A stretch of 64,000 nucleotides of DNA from Tillandsia leiboldiana (lineage: Eukaryota > Streptophyta > Magnoliopsida > Poales > Bromeliaceae), in the NCBI GenBank assembly GCA_029204045.2, contig CM055062.1:12464316-12528315 (forward strand), in the 5' to 3' direction. Each line of letters begins with the position of its first letter. Position 1 is the first letter of the stretch. The notes beneath the pieces are model-generated. The model was not told the origin of the DNA, ran no database searches, and saw only the letters and a program-made list of their open reading frames with translations. The position numbers and the translations under genes are program-made. Shown here one piece after another: positions 54,927-64,000 of the stretch.

Positions 54927-57553
54927 TGTAGTGATCCGGTCTTTCGGGGTATTTTTGACTTACGTGTAGTCATTTAAGCCTTTAAGTGAAATAGAATTAT
55001 TCAATTCTTGAAGTTGGCCATTGTGGGACGCTAGTATTTTTTCGCGATTGTGCGCGGAAAAAGAAAGCCGACGGCGCGATCGGATCTGAAATCCGATATC
55101 GGGAACCCCCTGAACGGGATTCAAAGTGATACGGTAATTAGTCGTGCATCGGAATCCGTGCTAAATATCTTGCACCCGTTAGAGATAAGGTGGTTTATCT
55201 CGTGGGGGATAATTAATTAGTTAATTAATTATCCCAGACGGAAAATTAATTAATTCTCTTACGTACGAGTTAAAGAGGAATTAATTAAAGGTAAAGTACG
55301 ACTATATAAGGGATCCCGAATATCGGAAAGGAAAAGAAAAGAAAATAAAAACCCTAGCCGGAAGAAAGGGAAAGGAGAAAGAGAAGGAGCCCGATCTTCC
55401 CGGATGCCGAACCGAAGACAAGAACACGACCGGACAACCTTTCCGTCGATCTTCGGTTAGTAAAATAATTTATTTAAATTATTTGGGATTTTGTTCGTTG
55501 TCTTTTTCGTTGAGTTCTTGGTTTGTTGCTTTCTCCGTCGTATCCGTCACCGTCGCCGACGTCGTCTCCTTGAAAAGGCGCGGAACGGACGGCGGAGGCG
55601 CGCGATGCCGCTAGGGCATCGCGCGGAGGAGGGTCACGGACGGCACCGCACGGGCACCGCGCGGACGCCTCGCGGCTGCCGCATGGGAGGCACCTGCGCG
55701 GGCCCGCAATCTTGCGGGCACCGCGCGGGCGCCGTGCGGCTGCCGCGCGGGCGGCCCCCGCGCGGGCCCGCATCCATGCGGGCACCGCGCGGGCGCCGCG
55801 CGGGCGCCGCGCGGGACGCACCCGCGTGGGCCCGCACCCGTGCGGGCACCGCGCGGGCGCCGCGCAGCTGCCGCGCGGGCGGCCCCCGCGCGGGCCCGCA
55901 CCCGTGCGGGCACCGCACGGGCGCCGCGCGGCTGCCGCGCGGCTGCCGCACGGGCGGCCCCCGCGCGGGCCCGCATCCATGCGGGCACCGCGCGGGCGCC
56001 GCACGGCTGCCGCGCGGGAGGCACCTGCGCGGGCCCGCACCCATGCGGGCACCGCGCGGGCGCCGCGCGGCTGCCGCGCGGGCGGCACCCGCACGGACCC
56101 GCAACCGCGCGGGCGCCGTGCCGGGCCGCACCCGCGCGGGCACCGTGCGGCCGTCGCACGGGCAACCCGCGCGGGGCACCGCGCCGCGAGGGCATCGTCC
56201 GCGGAGATACGCCGCGCGGTTCTGAACCGCGCGGGGCTCCGGCAGACGGCGAGGGCGGCTCGGGAATTCCGTTTCGTCAACCGGACAATGTTGGACTTTT
56301 CCGTCAAAAACAAAGGAGTAAATTGGGTCTTATGTTTTCGGATGTAAGTACACGCTTTTAACTATAGTTATCCTTGCGGACTTTCTTTAGGTCCAGACGC
56401 GCAGCGGGGGTGCGCGAAAGATTCGAGTGTTCCGATCTCTCTCCAAATAGGTGGGTACGGTTGCTGTAAATACAACCAGTGCAGTAAGTGCATCTATCGT
56501 CATTAAAGTGCTCTCAATTTATCTAACAAAGTAGATGGACAGTTTAACCTTTCGCATAATTGTGTTATTATCTAACAATTGAAGCGGCTGCGGTCGCAAT
56601 GTTCATGACACGCCGATCTCGGCAAAAACCGTTTTGGGATGCTGCACGTACACAGGCGGATTGGCCTCCGCATGGGTGTACTTTTCCGGAAGAGTTGTCT
56701 TGTATGACCCGTGTTCCTCACAAAGGGGTGGAAGCCGTGAGGACCCCTTCGCGCCCGCTGGGAATAGCACACCAGCACCGTGGAAGGGGTTAAATGCATC
56801 AAAGGAGTGCTTGCGCACGAGGGGAGAGTTTGGTCTCTCCGATAAATTGATAAATCTGGGGTCGGGGCCCAGCTGAATATGTGCAGGGTTTTTAGCGAAA
56901 TGGTTACGGTGTTTCCGGTTTGCTCCTTATTCCTTATTGTTGTTAGACATCTACTTTGTTGTCACTGACTTTACCCACTCCGTGACAGGCGCTACGAGGG
57001 GCGTTACCCGGGAGATTGTTGAGACTGCGTCGCGAGGACCGTAGTCAGAACGCTTGGTTATTATCATTATCTCATCTCTTTTACGCATGTTAGTTAATTT
57101 GCTTGTGAGTAGAAATATTCGTGGACATGTATTACTTGGCACTGTGGATGAGTTGTACTTTTATAGTTTGGTTCTTCTGATGATGTTTCTTATGCGGCAT
57201 GTTTTCATGATAAACCAAATGATTTCGAAAAGGGTTTTCTCAAAACGAAGTGCCGTGTGGGCACGGGTTTTGCAATTGCTGGCTTTATCCTTTCTAAACA
57301 TTGATGCCGCTTTAATATTCGCTTGATGTTGAATGTCTATTGTATGGTTGATGGTTGATGATTGTTGTATGTTGTTGTAAATGAGACGCCGTGCATATAC
57401 AAAGGAGACTCTGTCCGCGGACAGGGAGAATTTTGTGTATGTGGCGGTCTGGCACGCACCGGGGATGAGGTTTAATGTACCTTGTTCAGAAAAAAAAAAA
57501 GATACACACGAATTTCCGCTTTGATAGACCCAAAAACTCCCGGGGGCGTGACA
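54927..57553 (+). repeat. 3' LTR of Gypsy-2 (2627 bp)
   Basis: Same as the 5' LTR but 144 bp shorter, the main difference being fewer minisatellite units (55630-56180). Hairpin at 57393-57442. Outside the minisatellite I see only scattered substitutions. Confidence 0.93.
55630..56180 (+). repeat. GC-rich minisatellite in the Gypsy-2 3' LTR
   Basis: About seven units of the same repeat as 48195-48900, with some units missing relative to the 5' LTR. Confidence 0.9.
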
Positions 57554-57558
57554 TCCCA

Positions 57559-60500
57559 TCTCTAGACCACTTTACCTGTAAAGAACACAACGACGGTGGC
57601 CAAACCGTCAGTGTACGTGAAGTACAACAGTGCGTGGCAATCATCATGCTATGCTCAAGCTCACGGTCTAGTGACCGGGTAGTCGGCAATAAGCCGAGAT
57701 CCCAACAGGGAATCATCTATCTGTATATATCGATCAGGATCTATCATGCATATCTGAATATAAAGCAAGTATCACAGGTGACAGGAAATAGCAGGTATAA
57801 TCAGATCATGACATCTATGTACTAAGATATAAAAGCTGACGAACAGGTGTACATAACATGTCTAAAGAGATCAGCGTCTATCAGGAAAGATTATATGGCA
57901 TATAGATAAAATCAGCAGGGCAAATCAAGAACAGGTGTCCGACTGGACTAAAGCAACCAGAGGGCCGAAAAGATAAAGCCTGGACCGAAGATAACCCACC
58001 TGAATGTAGGCAAATCCCCGAACTCCCGCTCGGCTACTGGGAGGCTGGTGCTGAACAACTGGGCCCTGAATACGAACTATGATCAGAAACAGACTCACTC
58101 ATACCCATCCCGACAATACTATAACATCCTGTCGCTAACACAGGGAACTTAGCCGAAACTAGGCTTTTACCAGAATTTTTGGAAAATTACCGAAACACTG
58201 AAACTGACCCGCTGACAGTCTATAAAAATCCAAACACTACCAAACCACACCTACTGACTCTAAACATCATCACTTCGATGTTCGGGAAGACAGGGGCTAA
58301 ACCGTAATTTTCGGTGTCCAGATGTTGCCATAACCACTCGCACAACTCCCGAAAAGCCCAATTCAGCTTCGGAGTCTCCCGACGAAATACCAAAAACACT
58401 GGACCAGCCAGGACAGTGTCGGGGATAACCAGAGGCGACAACTGACGACCAGAAATCTAAACCGAAACGCGAAACTCGCGCCGTAACCCGTAAAACCGGC
58501 AATTTTGCCAATTTACGGAACGGTATCCGATTCCCGCTCAACAAGAGCCTACGAAACTCTAACAAAATGCCTAGAAGGCGTGTAAATACTGTCTAAAGAC
58601 AGCCAGGGTGTTACATTTGCAACTCGACCCCTAAACTTTTCTAAAATTGCATAATTACACTATCTTGAACACTAAAACGACTCGATCTTCCAAACCAGGA
58701 AGCCAAAGACAACGCCGTAAGTTTCAGCGTGTCCGAAACGACGAGACGAAGCTCGTGCTCGCAGGCTTGGGCTTACACGAGGCCCGAGGGCAAAGTTGGC
58801 CCATAAACTTTTAGTCCAAAACCACACTAAGCTATAACCTATTAATACCCTGGATCAACCTGAGAACTACTGTGAGCAGGGCACTCAGTGGTGACAGAGG
58901 GGAGTGCTGCTCACCAGCGGCTTGCCGGAGAGTGGCCGGAAAAGCTGCCGGAGCAACCCCATGAATGAACCAATTCTCGGGCTGCACCAATTTGGACCAA
59001 CCCTACATCCCACGGCCAACTGAGGTAAGCATCAGCTCCCATGTGCTCCCAGAAGAAGCCCGGACCAAGCCAGGTCCGGCGGCGGCGGCCGGCAACGGCG
59101 GCGGCCGGGAATTACCATAATTATCTTTTAATTAACAAGGTTGGAACACTTATTTTTAACCGAGTTCTCGGGCTAAAATAAAATGACCAGAATGCTTAAA
59201 ATGGTATTTAGGGCTTACCTGAGTCGGTGGCCGGCGTCCCGATGCAACGGCGGCGGCTGGTGCTCAAGCCCAATCAACTTCAAGGTGTAACTATGGAAAC
59301 CGAGAATGCCACGTTAAAAGTCCCATGCAAAATCACAAGAAGCCATATTTATGTCTAATTAAGTAACTCGCCTGGGTCGTTTTCCTACCGCGCGGAGCCC
59401 CGGCGATCGCCGGAGTTCAAGTTCGGCCAACTTGAAGTGCTCTAATGGCGGATTCCGGCCGGCGATGTTTGGGCCGCCGCAACCTGGACAAAAATGATCT
59501 TCTCGGTGCCAGGAAGCTTCCTGCAGTGGTGGCCGGCGACGGGAGTGAGCGGCGGCGCCGGACGGCGGAGCTCGGCCGAAATGCTCACAACCTGATTCTA
59601 GGGTTGGCTCGGGCGGCGCGGATCCTCAACCGATCTTCCCCAAACTTGGTTGAGAGGTTACAGTCGTCGAGAAGACAAGATCCAATGGTCTTGATCTTAC
59701 TTCCAACGGTTGGATGACGCCCGCGCCCAAGATCGGCCAAAACAAGGTTTTCCGGCGACGGGATGCTCCCGCCGGCAACCAGGACGACGGCGTCAGCTCA
59801 GACTTCACAAGAAGGGTCCCCTCGGTGTCAGGATACGCATGCATGAGTTCAAGACCCAACAAAAACAAAGGAAGGAGATGATCTTACCTCGTCGGGAAAA
59901 AGGAAGAAGCGGAAGCTCCCGCGGCGGCGCACGGCGGAGCTAGGCGTCGGGTGCATCTCAGCTCGGCGTCAACCACGCAGAGGCTCTCCTAGATGCTATT
60001 TGGAACATCCCAGGGCCTCTGGGGGAACTTCTTCTCCTTCTCAACCGAGATGAAGGGGATTTCTCTTGGTTCCTTCTTCTCCGGCGACGAGGCGGCGGCG
60101 GCCGGTGCGCAACCTCTGATGAGTGCGACAGAGGGAGGGGATGTAGTTGGAGCTGGCGGCTGCTGGGCAGAGCTACGGGGTTTAGGGTTTCAAAAGAAAA
60201 CCCTAGCCCGAAATGTATATATGGTGTAAATAGCACAATTGCATTTAACCCCTTCAAACTTCACTATTTTAAGCCCAGTCCTTCACAGCACACTTTTCTC
60301 ACATTCAGGTCCCTCCCCAAGGAGCGGCACACGAAACGGAGCATAAAATATAGGGTATATTGTGCAAAATGCCGCATTTTTCACTGTATTTCACGCTTTT
60401 CGAAGCATTTTCGTCGTCGAATCGAAAAACAAACTTTGCCACAACGTCCGGCTCGACGAAACCTATCAGGTAGCGATTTTTGTTTTTCGAGAAAATGCCC

Positions 60501-61028
60501 GGATAAATTCTCGGTCCACAAACACTGTACAGAAATACAGTTTATCATGCTTTTCGAGACTCTAGGGTCGTCAAACGGAAATTCCGTCAGCGCCATTGCG
60601 TTCAGATCGATGAAACCGTTCAAATCGACTACCTGGATTGCTATGATCGGAGTCCAGACAATGAATTGGCTAACGTTGGCACTAAGGGGATTTAGAAATA
60701 GGGGTTACTATTCATCTACTGTTCACAGCACTATTCACTTAAGCCGCGGGTCCCGCCCGCTTCTTCGCTGATTTCTGGAAGATCCGACCGTTGGATCTGA
60801 ATTTGCTAAATATCACTTTCGATCGGTTCGACGAGACGGTCGCACTGGTGATCTCGGATTTTCGAGATTAGGCTCGGATTGAAAAGCGACATTTCAGCCT
60901 CGTAAACTGTACAATTTACACAGTGGCAAAAGGTCAACTGCGCTCTTTGTGCCATTCATATCTCAAAACCAACTTATCTTTCATTCTTTTCCCTTTATTT
61001 ATTTACAATAAAAATTCAAGTTTTTACA
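57559..61028 (-). repeat. LTR-Z, 5' part
   Basis: Continues 46574-47500. Ends TTTTTACA (TGTAAAAA on the sense strand) followed by target copy CCAGG at 61029-61033. Total LTR about 4.4 kb, no gag-pol, hence solo. A sense-strand leader with CTAGGGTTTTC and CCCTAAACCCC (60180-60210) and a possible donor CGAG|GTAAGATC (59885-59900) mark the probable transcription start zone. Open frames here (for example 59445-59943) are GC-rich leader sequence, not recognisable proteins. Confidence 0.85.
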
Positions 61029-61775
61029 CCAGGTTTTCTCGATCAAACTCATTAAGCCGTCGCTGCTGAAAAAGAGGGCTCCAGCCCCGACAGACTTCGT
61101 TCCAGAGTTTGAGGGTTAGGATAACTCCTTGAGCTTCCAAACGAAATACACTTCTTTTCCTCCTCCCTACAAAAAACGTGATCATCCTCCTCAATCACGC
61201 CAATCCGGTTAGCTCGCTTCCTTCCGTTTGCGTAAGCGTGAAAGAATTTGGTATTCTCGTCCCTCTCCTTCAACCATTTTTGCTTGGCTCGAGTTCTCCT
61301 AAGCAGTTCCTCATCATCCAACACCTTGTTCAAATTATCTCTCAACCCCTGCCTTTTATCGAACTTGTCCGGGGTGAGGTCCTATCGTTCCTCTAGCCTA
61401 TCGAGCTCCTGGATCTCCACCTCGAACCTTTCCTTCTCCTTCCTAATGCTATAGAAATGCGAAGCACACCATCTTTTAATCATAGTCCGACAGTGTCTCA
61501 GCTTTGCCGTAAAATTAAGAACTGATTTTTTCCCTTCCACTTCGTGCCACCACTGAGGCACCCTATTGACGAAGTCCTCGCACTTAAGCCAAACGTCCTC
61601 GAATATGAAAATCTTTCTCGGCCTCTTGCTTTTTCCACATGTGGAAAGCAAGATGAGGCAATGATCCGAGGTAATTCTAGATAGAGCCTCCACCTCCGAC
61701 AGCGGGAAGGTTGCGTCCCATTCTGTCGACACGAGACCATTTGCCGGAGACCGTCTTCATAATAAGTAATCAATG
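61029..61775 (-). pseudogene. LINE-1 segment 1 of 4: endonuclease end and linker
   Basis: Minus strand: LVSTEWDATFPLSEVEALSR and TSDHCLILL, the C-terminal end of an L1-like endonuclease (the motif is usually SDHCPI), then the linker with LRRTRAKQKWLKERDENTKFFHAYANGRKR. It breaks at CCAGG (61029-61033), and the frame resumes at 46573 (ENL + ALPFTLEKI). The 5' end is lost at about 61775, so the LINE is 5'-truncated, as is usual. Confidence 0.9.
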
Positions 61776-62339
61776 GTCTGAATTAAAATTAGCTAAGAGA
61801 GAAAAAACCAAAATTTCAGAAGTTCAATTCTTCTCAGTTAAACGAAAAAATTTAATCTTAATTTGGGTTTTGCTGGATTCTCTTTCATGTTCAAAATTAA
61901 ATTAAATTTCCATTATGCTTTTGTTCAAACTTTTAATCTCAATTTGGGTCTGACTGGAATCTCATTCTAGTTAGTCTAAAATCTTGTACTAGTATTAGCC
62001 GGCTGTAAATTTTATTATGAATTTATTTATTTTGAATAAATATTAACCTCTGAATAAATATAATGTAAGATTTATATTCTACTTGCAATGCAAGTATTAT
62101 TTATGCACTTAAAAAATGAGTATAAATTTTATATTCTATTTATTTAAAAAATATATTTTTATATCTGTCTCATTAATATTTTTTAAAAAATAATTAAAAA
62201 ATGATGAAATATTAATATAAAATATTGGTTAGGTGAATATAAATGCAATATAGTATCGAATGGGACAAAAATTTTATTAAATCCAGTAAAATTGGGTGCA
62301 AAGATGCTGCATATCTATAGGTATAGATATAGAGAGTCT
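61776..62339. other. AT-rich spacer
   Basis: No gene seen. A short imperfect direct repeat (TTTAATCT(T/C)AATTTGGGT) occurs at about 61851 and 61934. Confidence 0.5.
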
Positions 62340-62567
62340 GGCTAGTATACTATCGATAGCACCAAGCAATTAGTACTATCAAGTTTTCAGCCGTTGGATG
62401 TAAAGATATGCGGTTGGGATTATAGTGGTCCTCTAAAATTTTTACTATTCAATCAACCACCTAGTAAACCCTAAGGTACCACTATCATATTAGCCACACA
62501 TCCTTTAATCTAAAGGCTAAAAACTTAATAGCACTAATGATTTGATACTATCGATAGGAATCCAGCC
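62340..62567. mobile_element. MITE upstream of the UGT gene
   Basis: About 48 bp at each end are inverted with some ten mismatches; both start GGCT and share CTATCGATAG, ATTAGT and AAGTTTT. No coding capacity. It ends about 75 bp upstream of the UGT ATG, next to the TATA box. Confidence 0.7.
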
Positions 62568-62577
62568 TAATTCTAAA

Positions 62578-62591
62578 TATAAATATATACA
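62578..62591 (+). promoter_or_regulatory. Probable TATA box of the UGT gene
   Basis: ATATAAATATATAC lies about 55-65 bp upstream of the ATG at 62644, leaving a short leader. Confidence 0.5.
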
Positions 62592-62643
62592 TAGAGAGGC
62601 ACTAACGGCATCTTTTACTTTGTATTATTATTTTTCACCATAT

Positions 62644-63204
62644 ATGGCTCATATTGTCCTTTTTCCCTTCCTTGCTCAGGGTCATCTGAACCCCTTCCTC
62701 TCCCTCGCCATCCTCCTCCTCCGGTGCCGCCCCGGGCATACCGTCACCCTCGTCTCCACCCCTCGCAACATCGCCGCTCTCCGCTCCTCCCTCACCCCCA
62801 ACTCTCCTCTTCGCCTCCGCTCCCTCCCTTTCTCCCCCTCCTCCCATGGCCTCCCTCCGGAGGCCGAGTCCCTCGCCGCCATCCCCGTCCGCCAATTCAG
62901 CACCTTCTTCGAAGCCTCCGAATCCCTCCGCATTGCCTTCGACGACTTCATCGCCAGCGCTTGCACCACCGCCGCCGACTCATCTCCCCTCTGCATCGTC
63001 TCCGACCACTTCTTCTCGTGGAGAGCCGACGTCGCGCGCAAGCACGGCGCCTTCCGTTCCATCTACCTCACCGGCAACGCCTTCGGCACCGCCGTCTTCT
63101 TCTCTCTCTGGACCCATCTTCCTCACGCGCTCACTTCCGACGACGAGTTTCCGCTTCCCGACTTTTTGGACGTCGTCGTCTGCCGCTCGCAGGAGAGTAC
63201 CTTT
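62644..63204 (+). CDS. UDP-glycosyltransferase, first exon / truncated (UGT92A-like)
   Basis: Family-1 plant UGTs transfer a sugar from UDP-sugar to small molecules in the cytosol. ATG 62644 is chosen because the protein then starts MAHIVLFPFLAQGHLNPFLS, the standard N-terminus with the catalytic His at residue 14; the frame extends upstream but only with unrelated residues. The 187 codons cover the N-terminal acceptor-binding half (HGLPPEAESLAAIPVRQF; IVSDHFFSWRADVARKHGAF). They end at ACCTTT|GTAAGG, a good 5' splice donor, at codon phase 0. The C-terminal half with the UDP-binding PSPG box is absent from the window; a Copia LTR begins 111 bp later. Either exon 2 lies right of the window behind a Copia-filled intron, or this is a truncated pseudogene. 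Composition is GC-rich unlike its surroundings. Confidence 0.8.
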
Positions 63205-63315
63205 GTAAGGAAAATAATCGCACTAACTCTGATCGTGATTAAATTATCTAACTGTTTTTTATTTGAAATTGAATAACATAACTTACCTTTAATCGCTATT
63301 AAAATTCCAAAAAAT
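63205..63315 (+). other. Possible start of the UGT intron
   Basis: AT-rich sequence starting GTAAGG, in contrast to the GC-rich exon. It is cut by the Copia LTR at about 63316. No branch point or acceptor can be assigned inside the window. Confidence 0.45.
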
Positions 63316-63887
63316 TGTAGATGAAAGAAATTGATCCGGAAGCGTGCGAGGCACTGCCCTAAGGCGTATTTCCGTCCTTCGTGCGGATTAATCGGAGACA
63401 CCACCCCAAGGTACGACCAGAATTCCTCTTCCTACGAGCACGACCATGGAAGAAGTTGACGGAGACTCTTTCAACACCCGACGATAAATAATCAAACAAG
63501 AAAAATTGGATCAAACAAAATATTTCTTATCTACTATTCATGTAAAGCATATCTCTATGTATATATTTTTTAAAGACACTGTATACCTATATATACATAG
63601 AGTGAGGAGGTGTAAACGCTGGAGTTAGGAATCCTAATGTTGGGATCCTTAAATGGATTTTAATGTTGGATCCTTAATTGGCTTTGGGAATCCTAACGTT
63701 GGGATCTTAATTGGATCCTAACGTTGTATCCCTAATTGGCTTTTCAAGTATGGAGAAACGTCCACACTTAATTAGCCAAGGTGCCGGCTCCGTGAAGCAT
63801 TAAATAAGAATAAATTTAATAAATAAATTAAAAATTGATAATAAAATAATTATTGAGAATTTTAGAATTTTAAATTTTATTCCAACA
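63316..63887 (-). repeat. Copia-D 3' LTR (about 572 bp, minus strand)
   Basis: The right end TTCCAACA is followed by ATCCCCCACAAATT, the reverse complement of a purine tract plus LTR start TGTTGG, so the boundary at 63887 is firm. The left end (TGTAG at 63316) is inferred from TG...CA symmetry. A minus-strand TATA-like TATGTATATATAG is at about 63583-63598. Tandem units around AATCCTAACGTTGGGATCC (63625-63745) lie in U3. Confidence 0.65.
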
Positions 63888-64000
63888 ATCCCCCACAAAT
63901 TTTAAAATTTCAAAATAAAAATTAAGCTCAACAAATTGAAAATAAAATAAAATTATCGGGTGTTTATACTATGTAATAGGTAAGGTGTCTTTAAGAGACT
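63888..64000 (-). mobile_element. Copia-D internal region, 3' end only
   Basis: Purine tract (63888-63902 in reverse complement) and AT-rich sequence. The coding part would be right of the window. Confidence 0.6.

Larger units (their letters stand above)
47501..57553 (+). mobile_element. Gypsy-2: complete Tekay/Del-type chromovirus (10,053 bp)
   Basis: Two LTRs (47501-50271 and 54927-57553), primer site, gag-pol, purine tract, and a perfect 5-bp target duplication TCCCA (47496-47500 and 57554-57558). The LTRs are highly similar outside the variable minisatellite, so insertion is fairly recent. It sits inside LTR-Z. It is probably not autonomous: gag has a frameshift and integrase has lost a zinc-binding cysteine. 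Confidence 0.95.

Noticed and set aside
59445..60257. GC-rich open frames resembling a small plant gene
   Set aside because: They lie in the presumed transcription leader of LTR-Z, overlap on both strands and show no family motif.
62542..62643. N-terminal extension of the UGT reading frame
   Set aside because: The frame is open upstream but begins at a TTG in the MITE; the UGT family start is the ATG at 62644, followed at once by the conserved N-terminus.

Overview
This is a plant nuclear window, almost certainly from a monocot: the only recognisable host gene, a UDP-glycosyltransferase first exon at the right end, has the very GC-rich coding style of commelinid monocots. I cannot name the species; a pineapple-like genome rich in Sirevirus and Del/Tekay elements would fit but is not shown. 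About 95% of the window is nested transposable elements. There are no rRNA, tRNA or CRISPR loci.

Layout. 1-1459: 3' end of a plus-strand Copia/Sirevirus-like element (Copia-A), inserted in the pol gene of a Gypsy chromovirus (Gypsy-1, 1460-6289), which adjoins an older Gypsy LTR fragment (LTR-W, 6290-7631) next to a LINE remnant (7632-8640). 8641-12257: small AT-rich elements (a MITE, a possible Helitron, microsatellites). 12258-61775: one old minus-strand LINE split into four pieces by three solo LTRs. LTR-X (13233-41247, TSD ACCCC) carries the Copia insertion; LTR-Y is 41459-45297 (TSD CCCAG); LTR-Z (46574-61028, minus strand, TSD CCAGG) carries the complete Gypsy-2 (47501-57553, TSD TCCCA). 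The LINE reading frame continues across each junction when one TSD copy is removed. 61776-64000: a MITE, the UGT exon, and a Copia LTR that cuts the gene.

The Copia insertion in LTR-X is present twice (15915-26998 and 28036-39048) with the same right flank, on either side of a run of exactly 100 N (27936-28035). The second copy is rich in small indels near the gap. This looks like a false duplication at a scaffold join rather than two insertions.

How the parts work. Copia-B/C have gag and pol in one frame separated by a TAG codon, a tRNA-iMet primer site, a purine tract, and an unusual 3.2-kb tail. The tail holds an accessory ORF (signal-like N-terminus plus coiled coil) behind its own TATA box, a U3-like array of GATCCGGATC palindromes and a plausible 5'-UTR intron; four 60-bp repeats with eight 5'-splice-site-like motifs follow. 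The Copia LTR leader contains about eight hairpins with a constant TGGATT loop and co-varying arms. Four Gypsy-type LTR families share a second co-varying hairpin near the LTR 3' end. These structured RNA-level features are the most novel content of the window.
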